Assembly (NCBI GenBank): GCA_947628565.1
Contig: CANRAH010000001.1
Coordinates: forward strand, 124,001-188,000
Length of the DNA stretch: 64,000 nucleotides
From: an uncultured Bacilli bacterium
GTDB taxonomy: Bacteria > Bacillota_I > Bacilli_A > RF39 > UBA660
Direction: 5' to 3'
The translations under genes and the position numbers were made by a program. Under the pieces are notes generated by a model. The model saw only the letters and a program-made list of their open reading frames with translations, was not told the origin of the DNA and ran no database searches. Shown piece after piece: positions 52,756 through 62,367 of the stretch. Position 1 is the stretch's first letter, and the number at the start of each line of letters is the position of its first letter.

Positions 52756-53376
52756 ATGACAACAATATATTTAGTAAGACATTCAGAACCATTTGAAATT
52801 CATCGTGGCATTGAGGATGTAAACGAAAGTATTTTATTTTCAAATATAAAAACCCCATTATCAGTGAATGGTGAAAAACTTGCTGAAAAAGTAAGCAAAA
52901 ATAATGAGTTTGATAATCTTGATGTAGTATGGTCTAGTAATTATGTTAGGGCTATGTCAACTGCAAAATATTTTGCGTATAAAAATGATTTAAAAGTTAA
53001 TGTATCAGATAAGCTTGGAGAGAGAATACATGGTATAAATTCTTGGGATGATTTACCATCAGATTTTGAAGATCATCAATTCAAAGATGAAAACTATAAA
53101 ATTGGAAATGGTGAAAGTCAAAAACAAGTTAGAAAAAGATTATTAAATTTTATAAATAATTTATTAGATGAATATCAAGATAAAAGAATATTAATTGTTG
53201 GACATTCAACTGCTTTTTCGTTTTTATTAGGTAATTGGTGCGAGATTAATTATATAGACTATTATAAGTTTAATAATAAAGTTTTTTTCAATGGAAAATG
53301 GAACTATTGTGAAACTTTTAAATTAGAATTTGATAACAATAAATTAATTTCTATACAAAATATCAATTATAATTAA
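52756..53376 (+). CDS. Histidine phosphatase (phosphoglycerate-mutase-like) family protein
   Basis: 206 residues. IYLVRHSEPF carries the RH(G/S) catalytic His near residue 9, SSNYVRAMSTAKYFA is the second motif, and IVGHSTAFSFLLG holds the second His. The family dephosphorylates sugars, nucleotides or proteins; the substrate is not evident. It starts 3 bases after the HIT gene and is probably co-translated. Confidence 0.82.
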   Translation: MTTIYLVRHSEPFEIHRGIEDVNESILFSNIKTPLSVNGEKLAEKVSKNNEFDNLDVVWSSNYVRAMSTAKYFAYKNDLKVNVSDKLGERIHGINSWDDLPSDFEDHQFKDENYKIGNGESQKQVRKRLLNFINNLLDEYQDKRILIVGHSTAFSFLLGNWCEINYIDYYKFNNKVFFNGKWNYCETFKLEFDNNKLISIQNINYN

Positions 53377-53393
53377 AAACGATAGGTGATAAT

Positions 53394-55139
53394 ATGAAAA
53401 AAAAGAAAGTAAATAAATCTTATTTAAGAAGAAGCTTAAAATTTTTCAAAGATGTAAAATTTCAGTTATTAATTATTGCATTTTTTTATATTTTATTAAG
53501 TATTATTGGATTTGTATCACCAATTATTGAAGCACATTTAATAACTTCAATAACTAATACAATGTTTAAAAGTGTTATATTAATTGCAGTTTCGTTTTTG
53601 ATAATTAAAATACTAGAAGATTTATTATGGCATATTACATTAGGATTTTGGAAGAAAAAAATTAGGACAAAGATACTCTTTAATATAAGAAAAGAATTAG
53701 TTGATAATGTCTTTGAACTTAGAATATTTAATTTCGATAAGTACTCAACTGGTGTATTTCAGGAAAGAATTAAAAACGATCCGCAAACAATAGCAAGGGT
53801 TGTTAATGCTGGACAAAGATATTTTATGGAATGCATAACTAAAATAGGAGTAATTATTTATGTAATATGTATAAATTGGATAATCGGTTTAATATATATT
53901 GCTGGTGTTATAATAGTTGCGCTTATAGATAATTATACACAAGAAGTTAGTAAAGAAAAAAATAAAATCGTAAGAAAATCTGACGAAGGTGTAAATACAA
54001 TATTAAGTGAAGTAATACGAGGAATTAGAGATATAAAATTATTAAATTTCAAAAATTCTATTAAAAATTTAATTGGAGAAAAATTGGATGAAAATAATGA
54101 ACTTATAGTTGATAAAGATATATATGATAGTAAAATGAGCCGAATTAAAAGACTTGTACTTTTATTAACCGTGTTCTTAATTGTTGTTGTTGGTATTAAA
54201 TTTGTTAGTTTAGGTTTATTAACAGCAGCTAATTTAATTGTTTTATATTTGTATAATAGCAATATCTTTTCTTTAATGGATAATTTTTCTAGTTTAAGAA
54301 GTTGTATAAAAGAATATGAACTTGCGGTTGAAAGAATATTTGATTTATGTGATGATGAAAAATATCCAAAAGACTCATATGGAAAAATTAAGATTGATAA
54401 TTTTAAAGGTAAAATATCTTTTGATAATGTTTCATTCGGATATGATAAAAATAAATTAATTTTAAAAGATTTATCATTTAATGTTGAAGCAAAAGATACC
54501 GTTGCCATAGTAGGATCGAGTGGTGCAGGGAAAACAACAATATTTAATTTAATTACAAAAAGTTATGATGTAAATTCGGGAAAGTTATTATTTGATGATA
54601 TAAATATTAATAATTTAGATGAGGACACAATAAGAAAAAATGTATCTATAATAACGCAATCACCTTATATTTTTAATATGAGTATTAAAGATAATTTAAA
54701 ATTAGTAAAGCCTAATGCAACTAAAAAAGAATTAGAAACAGTTTGTAAAAAAGCATGTTTTTATGATTTTATTATGAGCTTACCAGATAAATATGATACT
54801 ATTATTGGTGAAGGTGGTGTTAATTTGTCTGGAGGTCAAAGACAAAGATTGGCTATTGCAAGAGCACTTCTTAAAGATTGTAAAATATTATTGTTTGATG
54901 AAGCTACATCATCATTAGATAATATTACACAACAAGAAATACAAGATTCAATAGATAATATTTCAAAAGATTACACTATTATTATAGTAGCTCATAGATT
55001 ATCAACTATTATTAATTGTAATAAAATTTATATGTTGGAAAATGGAAAAATTGCTGATAGTGGAACACATAAAGAACTATTAAAAAGTAATAAGGAATAT
55101 CAAAAATTGTATAATTCTTTTTCAAGATTGGAGAAATAG
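53394..55139 (+). CDS. ABC exporter, fused membrane and ATPase domains
   Basis: 581 residues. The N-terminal part has about six hydrophobic helices (roughly 24-290). The ATPase follows: Walker A GSSGAGKTT near 374-382, LSGGQRQRLA near 477-486, Walker B ILLFDEATS near 500, and the H-loop VAHRLST. Half-transporters of this type export lipids, peptides or drugs as dimers. The substrate is unknown. AGGTGAT precedes the ATG, and it lies in a unit with HIT and phosphatase genes. Confidence 0.88.
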   Translation: MKKKKVNKSYLRRSLKFFKDVKFQLLIIAFFYILLSIIGFVSPIIEAHLITSITNTMFKSVILIAVSFLIIKILEDLLWHITLGFWKKKIRTKILFNIRKELVDNVFELRIFNFDKYSTGVFQERIKNDPQTIARVVNAGQRYFMECITKIGVIIYVICINWIIGLIYIAGVIIVALIDNYTQEVSKEKNKIVRKSDEGVNTILSEVIRGIRDIKLLNFKNSIKNLIGEKLDENNELIVDKDIYDSKMSRIKRLVLLLTVFLIVVVGIKFVSLGLLTAANLIVLYLYNSNIFSLMDNFSSLRSCIKEYELAVERIFDLCDDEKYPKDSYGKIKIDNFKGKISFDNVSFGYDKNKLILKDLSFNVEAKDTVAIVGSSGAGKTTIFNLITKSYDVNSGKLLFDDININNLDEDTIRKNVSIITQSPYIFNMSIKDNLKLVKPNATKKELETVCKKACFYDFIMSLPDKYDTIIGEGGVNLSGGQRQRLAIARALLKDCKILLFDEATSSLDNITQQEIQDSIDNISKDYTIIIVAHRLSTIINCNKIYMLENGKIADSGTHKELLKSNKEYQKLYNSFSRLEK

Positions 55140-55141
55140 AA

Positions 55142-55495
55142 ATGAATAATATATTTAATTACAAAATAGCAGAACAAGTATATGAATGGATTACTAAAGG
55201 AACTAAAAATATCGAAATTAGACTTTATAATGAAAAATCAAGTAAAATTATGATAGATGATATAATTAATTTTACAGTTGTTGATAATGAAAGAAAAAAT
55301 ATTAAAGTAAAAGTAACAGGTATATTGATTTATAAAAATATTAATTCTTTATTGCAAGATATAGATATAAAATATATAGCAAATGTTAATAAAAATGAAT
55401 TGGAAAAAATGTTATATGAAATTTTTGGAGAAGAAAAAGTAAAAAATTCTAATATAATTGGTATTAAATTTAAAGTTATAGAGGTAAATGAATGA
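55142..55495 (+). CDS. ASCH-domain protein
   Basis: 117 residues. IAEQVYEWITKGTKNIEIRLYNEKSSKI is the start of an ASCH (PUA-like) domain: the usual pattern of Lys/Glu-Arg near a conserved basic groove, then DIINFTVVD and KVKVTGILIY. ASCH proteins bind RNA or act as small nucleoside amidohydrolases. It starts 2 bases after the ABC gene and overlaps the next frame by 4. Confidence 0.72.
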   Translation: MNNIFNYKIAEQVYEWITKGTKNIEIRLYNEKSSKIMIDDIINFTVVDNERKNIKVKVTGILIYKNINSLLQDIDIKYIANVNKNELEKMLYEIFGEEKVKNSNIIGIKFKVIEVNE

Positions 55496-55704
55496 AAGAT
55501 ATATTAATAGACTTAAATATAGATAAATCCCCTTATATTAAACAACTTACTAATGATAATGTAATTAATCTTACAGGACAAAGTGGTAGTGGTAAATCAA
55601 CTTATGCTAAAGAAAATTTTAACAATGATAATTATATTATTATTGATACTGATGAAATTTTTAATGAAATAACTCATGAAGTTATTTATAGCTTCGAATT
55701 TTAA
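55492..55704 (+). pseudogene. Truncated P-loop kinase
   Basis: The first 60 or so residues include Walker A GQSGSGKSTYAK and the next strand IIIDTDEIFNE, as in small AAA/uridine-kinase-like proteins. The frame then ends early (YSFEF stop), well short of a kinase fold. It appears cut by a deletion that also removed the front of the next gene. Confidence 0.7.
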
Positions 55705-55757
55705 TAAATCAAGAAATCTAAAATTTGATTCTTTAAAACTAAAAGTTTCAATAGTAA

Positions 55758-55904
55758 AATATCGCAATTGATGTAATGATTCATCATATGAAACAAGCAA
55801 TAGATTCTTTAACGAATGAAGAATTTGAAGTTTGGATGAAATATTATCTTAAAACTTGTGAAAGATATGATTTACATATGTTATATCTATGCAAAAAGAG
55901 GTGA
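55758..55904 (+). pseudogene. C-terminal remnant of a class I SAM-dependent methyltransferase
   Basis: The open stretch reads MIHHMKQAIDSLTNEEFEVW, then KYYLKTCERYDL and MLYLCKK, which matches the C-terminal end of a common small methyltransferase family (AIDSLTDEEFEKW...TCER...LYICRK), with a small internal deletion before the last strand. The N-terminal SAM-binding part is missing. Confidence 0.6.
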
Positions 55905-55909
55905 AAAGT

Positions 55910-56512
55910 ATGGAAAAATTAAAACATGTTATTCCAACTAAAGAATATGAATCACAAGCTATTGATTATATTAAAGAATTTTATGAATATAATTCTGAAA
56001 TAAATGGCTCTGGAGGATTGGACAGATATGTAGATAACTATGATGGATGGTTAGAAAAGTTAGAAAACGATCGTAAGTGTATTCCAAACGAAGAAAGAGT
56101 ACCTGCTGAAACATATTTTTTAGTAAGAGAAAGTGATAATAGAATAGTTGGTATGATCAATATAAGATTAACTTTAAATGATCGCTTAAAAAAATTTGGT
56201 GGGCATATAGGTTATAGTATAAGACCTACTGAAAGACAAAAAGGTTATAATAAAGTCAATCTTTATTTAGCATTATTATGTTGCCAAAAACATGGAATAG
56301 ACCAAGTTTTTATGGATTGCGATAAAGAAAATCTTGGATCAGCAAAAACTATGCAAGCATTAGGTGGAAAAATGATAAAAGAATATTATGATGATGTTAA
56401 TTCTCATTGCATAGTTCAAAATTATATTATAGATGTAAATGATTCGATTGAAAAAAATAAAGATATTTATGAACCTATGATCAGTAGAGATTCTAAATCA
56501 ATAAGTAAATAG
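55910..56512 (+). CDS. GNAT-family N-acetyltransferase
   Basis: 200 residues from ATG 55910 (GAGGTGA upstream, shared with the stop of the remnant gene). ETYFLVRESDNRIVGMINIRL and HIGYSIRPTERQKGYNKVNLYLALLCC carry the GNAT acetyl-CoA site, slightly changed (the glycine-rich loop reads RQKGYNKV). DQVFMDCDKENLGSAKTMQALGGKMI is the conserved C-terminal part. It resembles YesJ-type acetyltransferases; substrate unknown. Confidence 0.82.
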   Translation: MEKLKHVIPTKEYESQAIDYIKEFYEYNSEINGSGGLDRYVDNYDGWLEKLENDRKCIPNEERVPAETYFLVRESDNRIVGMINIRLTLNDRLKKFGGHIGYSIRPTERQKGYNKVNLYLALLCCQKHGIDQVFMDCDKENLGSAKTMQALGGKMIKEYYDDVNSHCIVQNYIIDVNDSIEKNKDIYEPMISRDSKSISK

Positions 56513-56866
56513 AATATTTATAGAATTAGGCATTAAAAGTTTACAAAAAAACGAAATGAGTAGAATTACTAATAAAGAAGTAAATATTTTAAAAGTAGAT
56601 TCAAATTAATTTAAAGGACTGTGTGTTATTTAAAAACTATTGATCTATTAAGAGTAATTTTTTACCAAAGACATGAAAAAAAGTGTATAATTAGAATTTT
56701 TCTAAATTTGGATAAAAAAATAGATTATTATTTCCTTTATAAGGAATTTAACATAATTTAAGGACGACTTAAATTTAGTTTTAAATTATAATGAGATAAT
56801 AAATTCTAATAATATTTATTAAGTTTAAAAACTAAAGCGATATACAAAAGTGAGAGTGAAATTATA
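56513..56866. other. Gene-free stretch with a short remnant frame
   Basis: A frame open at 56505-56609 encodes a peptide like RIFIELGIKSLQKNEM without a start, perhaps a gene remnant. The rest is AT-rich with TATAAT-like boxes (near 56689 and 56787) and no recognised gene. Confidence 0.35.
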
Positions 56867-57406
56867 GTGGAAATGGTTGATGTGTATAATGAAAGACATG
56901 AAAAATTGGGTTATGAAAAAGAAAGAAAATATTTAGATAAAGGTGAGTATAGATTATCTTGTTTTGTATGGATAATAAATGATAAAAATGAGATATTAAT
57001 TCAACAAAGAGTAGCAACAGCAAAGAAATATCCAAACATGTGGGAAACAGTGTCTGGTGGGGCCAAGGCTGGAGAAGATAGTATACAAGGTTCATTGACA
57101 GAAGTTCAAGAGGAATTAGGAATTTCATTAAAAAAAGAGCAATTAAAATACATAGGCTGCTTTACTAGATTTAATGATTTTGTTGAGGTATTTATTGCAA
57201 ATATAAATATTGATATAAATGATATAAATATGCAAGAAGATGAAGTTCAAAATGTAAAATGGATTAGTGTTGATGAGTATTCTAATATGATTCAAAATGG
57301 TACTGCAGTGGCAACAAGTTATTCGTTATTCTTGGATTATTATAATAATTATTATAAAAAACATTTAGAAATAATAGGAGGCAAACCTGTTTCAGGTTCT
57401 GATTAA
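56867..57406 (+). CDS. Nudix hydrolase (isopentenyl-diphosphate isomerase-like layout)
   Basis: 179 residues, GTG start with GAGAGTGA upstream. The Nudix box is read as GGAKAGEDSIQGSLTEVQEELGI: the Gly, Glu and EExG pattern is kept, but the usual Arg before the second Glu is Thr. EILIQQRVATAKKYPNMWETVSGG is typical of Nudix proteins of the YfcD/IDI subgroup. The last 20 residues (KHLEIIGGKPVSGSD) are an unusual tail. Substrate unknown. Confidence 0.8.
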   Translation: MEMVDVYNERHEKLGYEKERKYLDKGEYRLSCFVWIINDKNEILIQQRVATAKKYPNMWETVSGGAKAGEDSIQGSLTEVQEELGISLKKEQLKYIGCFTRFNDFVEVFIANINIDINDINMQEDEVQNVKWISVDEYSNMIQNGTAVATSYSLFLDYYNNYYKKHLEIIGGKPVSGSD

Positions 57407-57456
57407 AAATATTATTAAGAAAATATACTATAATAGTCCTATATTAGGAGGTTTAT

Positions 57457-57909
57457 ATGGAAATAATTAATACAGAGATAGTTGTATCATCATTATTTAA
57501 TGTTGGATTTGATAAAGTTGATGCAGTATTATTTACTTTTGTTTTAGCAAAAATTTCAATGGATGATAAAAAACATTTATTTAGATTTAAAGATCAAAAA
57601 ACAAGTTTAATATTTGATAAATATGTTGATTATAATGGATTAATCTTTAAATTAAAAAATGGCTTTCAAATAGATACTAATGTAAGTCAAAAGGAAGGAT
57701 TTAATATACCATTAGGTAAAGCTTTAATTACAAATCGCTATTTAATAGAATATTTAAATAATTTAGATTTTTATGAAATTGTATTAAAAAAAGCAGAGTT
57801 ATATGGTATGCAAAATATAGATGATAGTACATTTAGCCATAAAGAACTTAAAATTCTCAATCAATTAAATATGAATAATGTTAAAAATAAAACTTTAAAT
57901 AAAAAATAG
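57457..57909 (+). CDS. Hypothetical protein
   Basis: 150 residues, no recognised family. TAGGAGG precedes the ATG. The N-terminal 90 residues look alpha/beta (EIINTEIVVSSLFNVGFDKVDAVLFTFVLAKISM), and the end is Asn/Lys-rich. It lies alone between the Nudix and methyltransferase genes. Confidence 0.5.
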   Translation: MEIINTEIVVSSLFNVGFDKVDAVLFTFVLAKISMDDKKHLFRFKDQKTSLIFDKYVDYNGLIFKLKNGFQIDTNVSQKEGFNIPLGKALITNRYLIEYLNNLDFYEIVLKKAELYGMQNIDDSTFSHKELKILNQLNMNNVKNKTLNKK

Positions 57910-58040
57910 TAAATCTTAAAATTTTGATTTTTAAATATTATTCTTCTAAAGTAATTTTAGAATATTACAAAACAGTGTTTTATTTATTATAATTAGAAGA
58001 AAAAACAGTTAATCAATGATATAATGTTATCGGTGGTAGT

Positions 58041-59417
58041 ATGAGAGATGAAATACTTAAAAAGGTAGATATTTTATATACTATGTGGAAACAGGGAAGT
58101 CTCGGTGGAAAAATATTGCCAGAAGATGAAAATCCACATTTGGAAAAATCATCATTGGAAAATTATTTATATTTTACTTTGCCAATGGCACTTAATTATC
58201 AAAGAAATTCATATGCTTTGTGGGATAGTGCTAACAAAACTTATCAAGATGAAGAAACAAAATTTGTCTTTAATCCTAGTGAAGTTTTAAATAGAACTTT
58301 TGAAGAAGTACAGTATGCTTTAACAAAATATAAGGTTGTTCTACAAAAGATTAAGCAAACTGAAATTTGGATAAAGTTGTGTAATACATTTGTAGAGATG
58401 TTTAATGGAGATATTAGAAATTTATTTGATGGATTAGATAATGATGTTGATAAAATAAAAAATTTTATTCAAAAAGAAAATAAAACTAAGTTTCCATATT
58501 TATCAGGTACTAAGATTTGTAATTATTGGTTATATGTTATTTGGAAATATACTGATAGAAAATATAAAAATATTGAAAATCTAACAGTTGCTCCCGATAC
58601 TCATGTCTGTAAAGCAACATATAGACTAGGGTTAATTACTGAAGATGAATTAAATTCGAATAATGTTCAATTAATTGTAATAGATAGATGGAATGAATTA
58701 TTTAAAGGAACAAAATATAAACCTATTGATATACATACAGCATTATGGTTATGGAGCAGAAATGGCTTTAAAAAATTAGATGAAAGTATATTAGATAGCA
58801 AAAATATTAAAAATAGAATTAAAAATTCTTATGAAAAAAATAACTATATTGAAAAATTTAGGAAAAGAAATTTATTGCCTTTTGAAAAAATGATGTTTGA
58901 TAAGGTTATAAATTTGATACCAAAGCAAGGTAATATTTTAGACTTAGGTTGTGGTAACGGATATCCTTACGATTATTATTTTTGCTCTAAAAAATTTAAT
59001 TTAGTAGGTGTTGATTTTTGTAAAAAACATATTATACAGGCAAAAAGAATAAATCCTACCGCTACATACAGTATTGATGATATTGAAACATATGAAATTG
59101 ATAGTAAATATGATTTAGTATTAATGCTATTTTCTTTGCTACATCTTCCAAGAGAAAAACATAAAAAAATACTACAAAATGTATATAATTGCTTAAATGA
59201 TAAAGGAATATTATTACTTACACTTAGAGATGAAGATGTTGGAACTATAAAATATAAAAATAATTTTTGTAATGAAGAAATGTTTTGGAGTTATTATGAT
59301 TATGAAACTTATCTTAATTTTTTAAATGAAATAGGCTTTAGTTTACTTTTTAGTGAGAATCAAAACAAATATGGGATAGAAGAAAGCCATAATTGGGTTA
59401 TATTGAGAAAGAAATAA
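58041..59417 (+). CDS. Two-domain protein: HhH-GPD-like N-domain and SAM-dependent methyltransferase
   Basis: 458 residues. Residues 290-458 are a class I methyltransferase: motif I ILDLGCGNGYPYDYY, then DLVLMLFSLLHLP and GILLLTLRDED. The N-terminal 260 residues include FPYLSGTKICNYWLYVIWKYTD and VAPDTHVCKATYRLGL, which recall the Lys and Asp catalytic positions of HhH-GPD DNA glycosylases (GTK ... PDTHV) or the related queuosine nucleosidase fold. This part is a tentative reading. TGATATAAT (58017-58025) lies just upstream with GGTGG. Confidence 0.65.
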   Translation: MRDEILKKVDILYTMWKQGSLGGKILPEDENPHLEKSSLENYLYFTLPMALNYQRNSYALWDSANKTYQDEETKFVFNPSEVLNRTFEEVQYALTKYKVVLQKIKQTEIWIKLCNTFVEMFNGDIRNLFDGLDNDVDKIKNFIQKENKTKFPYLSGTKICNYWLYVIWKYTDRKYKNIENLTVAPDTHVCKATYRLGLITEDELNSNNVQLIVIDRWNELFKGTKYKPIDIHTALWLWSRNGFKKLDESILDSKNIKNRIKNSYEKNNYIEKFRKRNLLPFEKMMFDKVINLIPKQGNILDLGCGNGYPYDYYFCSKKFNLVGVDFCKKHIIQAKRINPTATYSIDDIETYEIDSKYDLVLMLFSLLHLPREKHKKILQNVYNCLNDKGILLLTLRDEDVGTIKYKNNFCNEEMFWSYYDYETYLNFLNEIGFSLLFSENQNKYGIEESHNWVILRKK

Positions 59418-59757
59418 AAAATTATCAAGTAAAAGTTTTATAAATATTAAAATATTTTCTTACACAAAAAAATTCATAATATCGAATATTATGAATTTTT
59501 ATAAACAATACTATTTAAAAATGTCCAAATAATTGCAACAATGGATTGTATAAAGAAGAAATGTAATAACTATCTTTAATCAATAATTAAGTAGTAATAA
59601 TTACTAGCTAATAAAATTATATTTACATTTTAAAAACAAAAAATATCTAACTTCATTTATGATAATAATATAAATTTCTTGAAAATATTATGCTTTTTTG
59701 ATAGAATATGAAATCATTAAATTTGATTTGTATTAGATTTGGAAGTGAAAAAGAAAA
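59418..59757. other. Intergenic stretch with one strong hairpin
   Basis: Holds a perfect 15-bp stem (59468-59482 with 59486-59500, CGA loop) that ends in Ts and probably terminates the methyltransferase gene. The remainder is AT-rich with no recognised coding frame. Confidence 0.6.
59468..59500. terminator. Perfect 15-bp hairpin terminator
   Basis: AAAAATTCATAATAT pairs with ATATTATGAATTTTT across CGA. The symmetrical A and T ends make it potentially bidirectional. Confidence 0.75.
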
Positions 59758-60867
59758 ATGAAAGAAAAAAAAGAAAAAAATACAGATGAAATAGAAAAGA
59801 AAATAGAAGAATTAAAACAAGAATTTAAATTTTTAACTAAAGCACAAAAAGAATTATTATTATATAGGAAAATTGTTGAAATAGGAAAGATAGAGGATAA
59901 TTCTAAAGGATTTAATAGTTTTCGTTATAGTCAAGATATAAATTCTGATGAATTATTGTGTTTAATCAAAGCTGCTGATATAGGTTCTATTAAACCTTTA
60001 GTAGTATATGTTATGCGTGATCATAAGTTAAAATATCAAGAAGTTTATGAAGAATCATTGATTCGTTACAATAATGTTTTAGAAAATTATAAAAAATTGG
60101 CTCAAGAACTTGATATAAACTCATCATTAGATTTATCTCACTTGTTAACTTATATGTTATGGAATGGCTATTTTTCAGTAAATAAAAAACATTTTTATAA
60201 ATTGCAAGAAAGATTAATGTTGCCAGGAATGTATTCTTTTGATGTCATAAAAGGAAAAGGTGTTTGTTTAGCTTATGCCGAACTTTTAAATAATTACTTA
60301 TCAATATGTGAAAAAGATTCTTCAATTTTAATTTGCAAAGTACCAACGAAGAAAAATGCTATTAGCTGTGATTATCGTCCAAAAATAGAAAGAAACACAA
60401 AAATTAATATAAGCAGTAGGGTTTTTAGTAGTCTTATGGGATTTTTTCTAGGCGGATTAATAAACAAATTTGGAAATCATGCTATAACTCTAATTGAAGA
60501 AAACGGAAATATGTATGCCTATGATCCAACAAATTTATATGTTTTAAATATTAAAAATTCTTCAACCGCTTCTATAATAAATGGAAAGGGAGAATTTCAA
60601 ATAAAACCTTTAATGACTTTTATAATAGATTCGAATTCTGATCCTAATCATTTATATGAAAAATTATTATCAGAAAATGTTAAATCAGCACTGTCTAGAA
60701 AAGAATTTATTTTTAGTTTTGAAAATTTAATTGAAATAATTAATAAAAATATAAGTTTATTAGATGACGCTTATGATAATATACACAAAGATTTAGAGTA
60801 TATTGATAGACAAACAGATGAAATTGGAGGTAGCTATAAAGCATTAAAAAAAAGAAAAACAATATAA
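59758..60867 (+). CDS. Transglutaminase-like cysteine protease-fold protein
   Basis: 369 residues. KGKGVCLAYAELLNNYLSI supplies a candidate catalytic Cys near residue 165, and FGNHAITLIEENGNMYAYDPTN the His and Asp, in the C-H-D order and local context of transglutaminase-like proteins. A glycine-rich hydrophobic patch (SSLMGFFLGGLINKFG) lies just before the His. The N-terminus (1-60) is a charged coiled coil. No signal peptide, so it is probably cytoplasmic. Weak AAGTGAAAAAG precedes the ATG. Confidence 0.65.
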   Translation: MKEKKEKNTDEIEKKIEELKQEFKFLTKAQKELLLYRKIVEIGKIEDNSKGFNSFRYSQDINSDELLCLIKAADIGSIKPLVVYVMRDHKLKYQEVYEESLIRYNNVLENYKKLAQELDINSSLDLSHLLTYMLWNGYFSVNKKHFYKLQERLMLPGMYSFDVIKGKGVCLAYAELLNNYLSICEKDSSILICKVPTKKNAISCDYRPKIERNTKINISSRVFSSLMGFFLGGLINKFGNHAITLIEENGNMYAYDPTNLYVLNIKNSSTASIINGKGEFQIKPLMTFIIDSNSDPNHLYEKLLSENVKSALSRKEFIFSFENLIEIINKNISLLDDAYDNIHKDLEYIDRQTDEIGGSYKALKKRKTI

Positions 60868-60944
60868 GAAGAGAAAATATGTTATAATTAAATTATACTT
60901 ATAGAAAAAGTTGATAATTTTAAAATAGAAAAGGATATAGTATT

Positions 60945-61496
60945 ATGTTTAGTGAAAAGAATAAAAAAAATTATTTAAATAGAAATGTTCTTATACATTC
61001 ATTTGATAGTGAAAAAATATGGTCAAAATCATTAAATATTGCTGATATTTTAGATTTGTTAAATCAATTGATTGATAAAATTTCTAGCTATGATTTCGAA
61101 TTAGATAATAATTTTATTATGAATGAGAGAAGAAATAATTTAAAAAATTCAATATTTGAAAGAATTAGTAATACAAATAATCAATATGAATATATCATTA
61201 AAGAATCGTTGTTTAATCTTTGGGAGTTTATAAACGATGAATATGATGGAGATTTAATGTCAATTTCAAAAAAATTAAATATACCTTTAAAAGATGTTAT
61301 AAGCATGTGTGATAAATATAGACTAAAGAATATAATTTCATTACAGGAAAAAGATATAATTGTAGATATTATAAACGAAATAAAAAAATACATAAACATT
61401 ATTACTAATGAAGATAGTTTTAATAAAGAAAATGAATTAGATATACAACTTAATAATAGTCTTTTTCAAATAGGGAAAACAGAAAGTAAAAACTAA
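60945..61496 (+). CDS. Hypothetical protein
   Basis: 183 residues, helical and charged, no recognised family. A segment LNIPLKDVISMCDKYRL resembles a helix-turn-helix rhythm but is not convincing. It follows the transglutaminase-like gene by 77 bases and may share its transcript. Confidence 0.5.
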   Translation: MFSEKNKKNYLNRNVLIHSFDSEKIWSKSLNIADILDLLNQLIDKISSYDFELDNNFIMNERRNNLKNSIFERISNTNNQYEYIIKESLFNLWEFINDEYDGDLMSISKKLNIPLKDVISMCDKYRLKNIISLQEKDIIVDIINEIKKYINIITNEDSFNKENELDIQLNNSLFQIGKTESKN

Positions 61497-61755
61497 AAAA
61501 ATAGAAAAATATAAAAAAAATAACAACATTTGATATCTTTATATGAAACAATGGATTAGAATAGCAATTAGTTGTAGACCAAGTAAAATGTAGAAAATAC
61601 ATTTTTTAAGAGTTATTACTAATATTATTAAAGTAATTTTTAATCATTATTAATTTATTTGTTTTAGTGCATATTTTGCTTTTGCTAAAATTATTAATCT
61701 CTTAGAGATTTTGACAATTATATCAAAATATTCTATTGGGATTTTTTATTGAAAT
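61497..61755. other. Gene-free stretch before the IS remnant
   Basis: AT-rich; contains AATCTCTTAGAGATT (about 61694-61708), a perfect odd palindrome followed by Ts that may terminate the upstream gene. No coding frame is recognised. Confidence 0.4.
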
Positions 61756-61873
61756 CATAACCACGCATAAAATACGTGGTTTGTGATAGCCCTATAAGGG
61801 CATATTACTTAGCTAGCCCTTTTAAAAAGGCTGGCTTTCATTTTATTCAAGCCTCAATGCTACTCACTCCTAG

Positions 61874-62305
61874 CTACCCTTTATGAAAAGGGTTCTTATA
61901 TTCTTTCTTTGTCATTTTATCTTCTATTTGATCTTCTTTTTCTTGTTCTTGTATATATTTTCTTATTGTTGCTTCATTTAGTCCTACTGTACTTACGTAA
62001 TATCCTGTTGCCCAAAAATTTCTATTTCCTAGTTTATATTTTAGATTTGCATGTCTTTCAAACGACAGCATTGTACTTTTCCCTTTTAGATATAAAACTC
62101 GATACACTCATCTTTGGTGGTATCATTATAAGCAAGTGAACGTGATTCCTTCTATTATTTTTACTCCCTTATACTTACATAATTTTCCTATTATTTCACT
62201 TAAATCTTCTCTTAACTTATGGTAGATCATTTTTCTTCTGTATTTTGGTATGAATACTATATGATACTTGCACATCCACTTTGTATGTGTTAAACTATTA
62301 CTCAT
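61874..62305 (-). pseudogene. tnpA: Broken IS200 TnpA (Y1 HUH transposase)
   Basis: The start MSNSLTHTKWMCKYHIVFIPKYRRK is a classic IS200 TnpA N-terminus. The HUH region that should read DHVHLL is damaged: only VHLLIMIPPKMSVSSF survives in another frame (about 62117-62150). After a second frame break, YLKGKST, FWATGYYVSTVGLNEATIRKYI completes the Tyr motif and normal end. At least two small deletions therefore kill the enzyme. Confidence 0.85.
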
Positions 62306-62367
62306 AGAGCGATACGTCTGATATAATTGAGGCCTGAACACCTAAATTATATCAGACGTGTCGCTCT
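62306..62367. promoter_or_regulatory. Long hairpin before IS200 tnpA
   Basis: About 23 bp (62306-62328 with 62345-62367) pair with one G-U wobble around a 16-base loop, ending at the tnpA start codon on the minus strand. IS200 elements are known to carry a 5' structure that hides the ribosome site and stops incoming transcripts. Confidence 0.7.
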
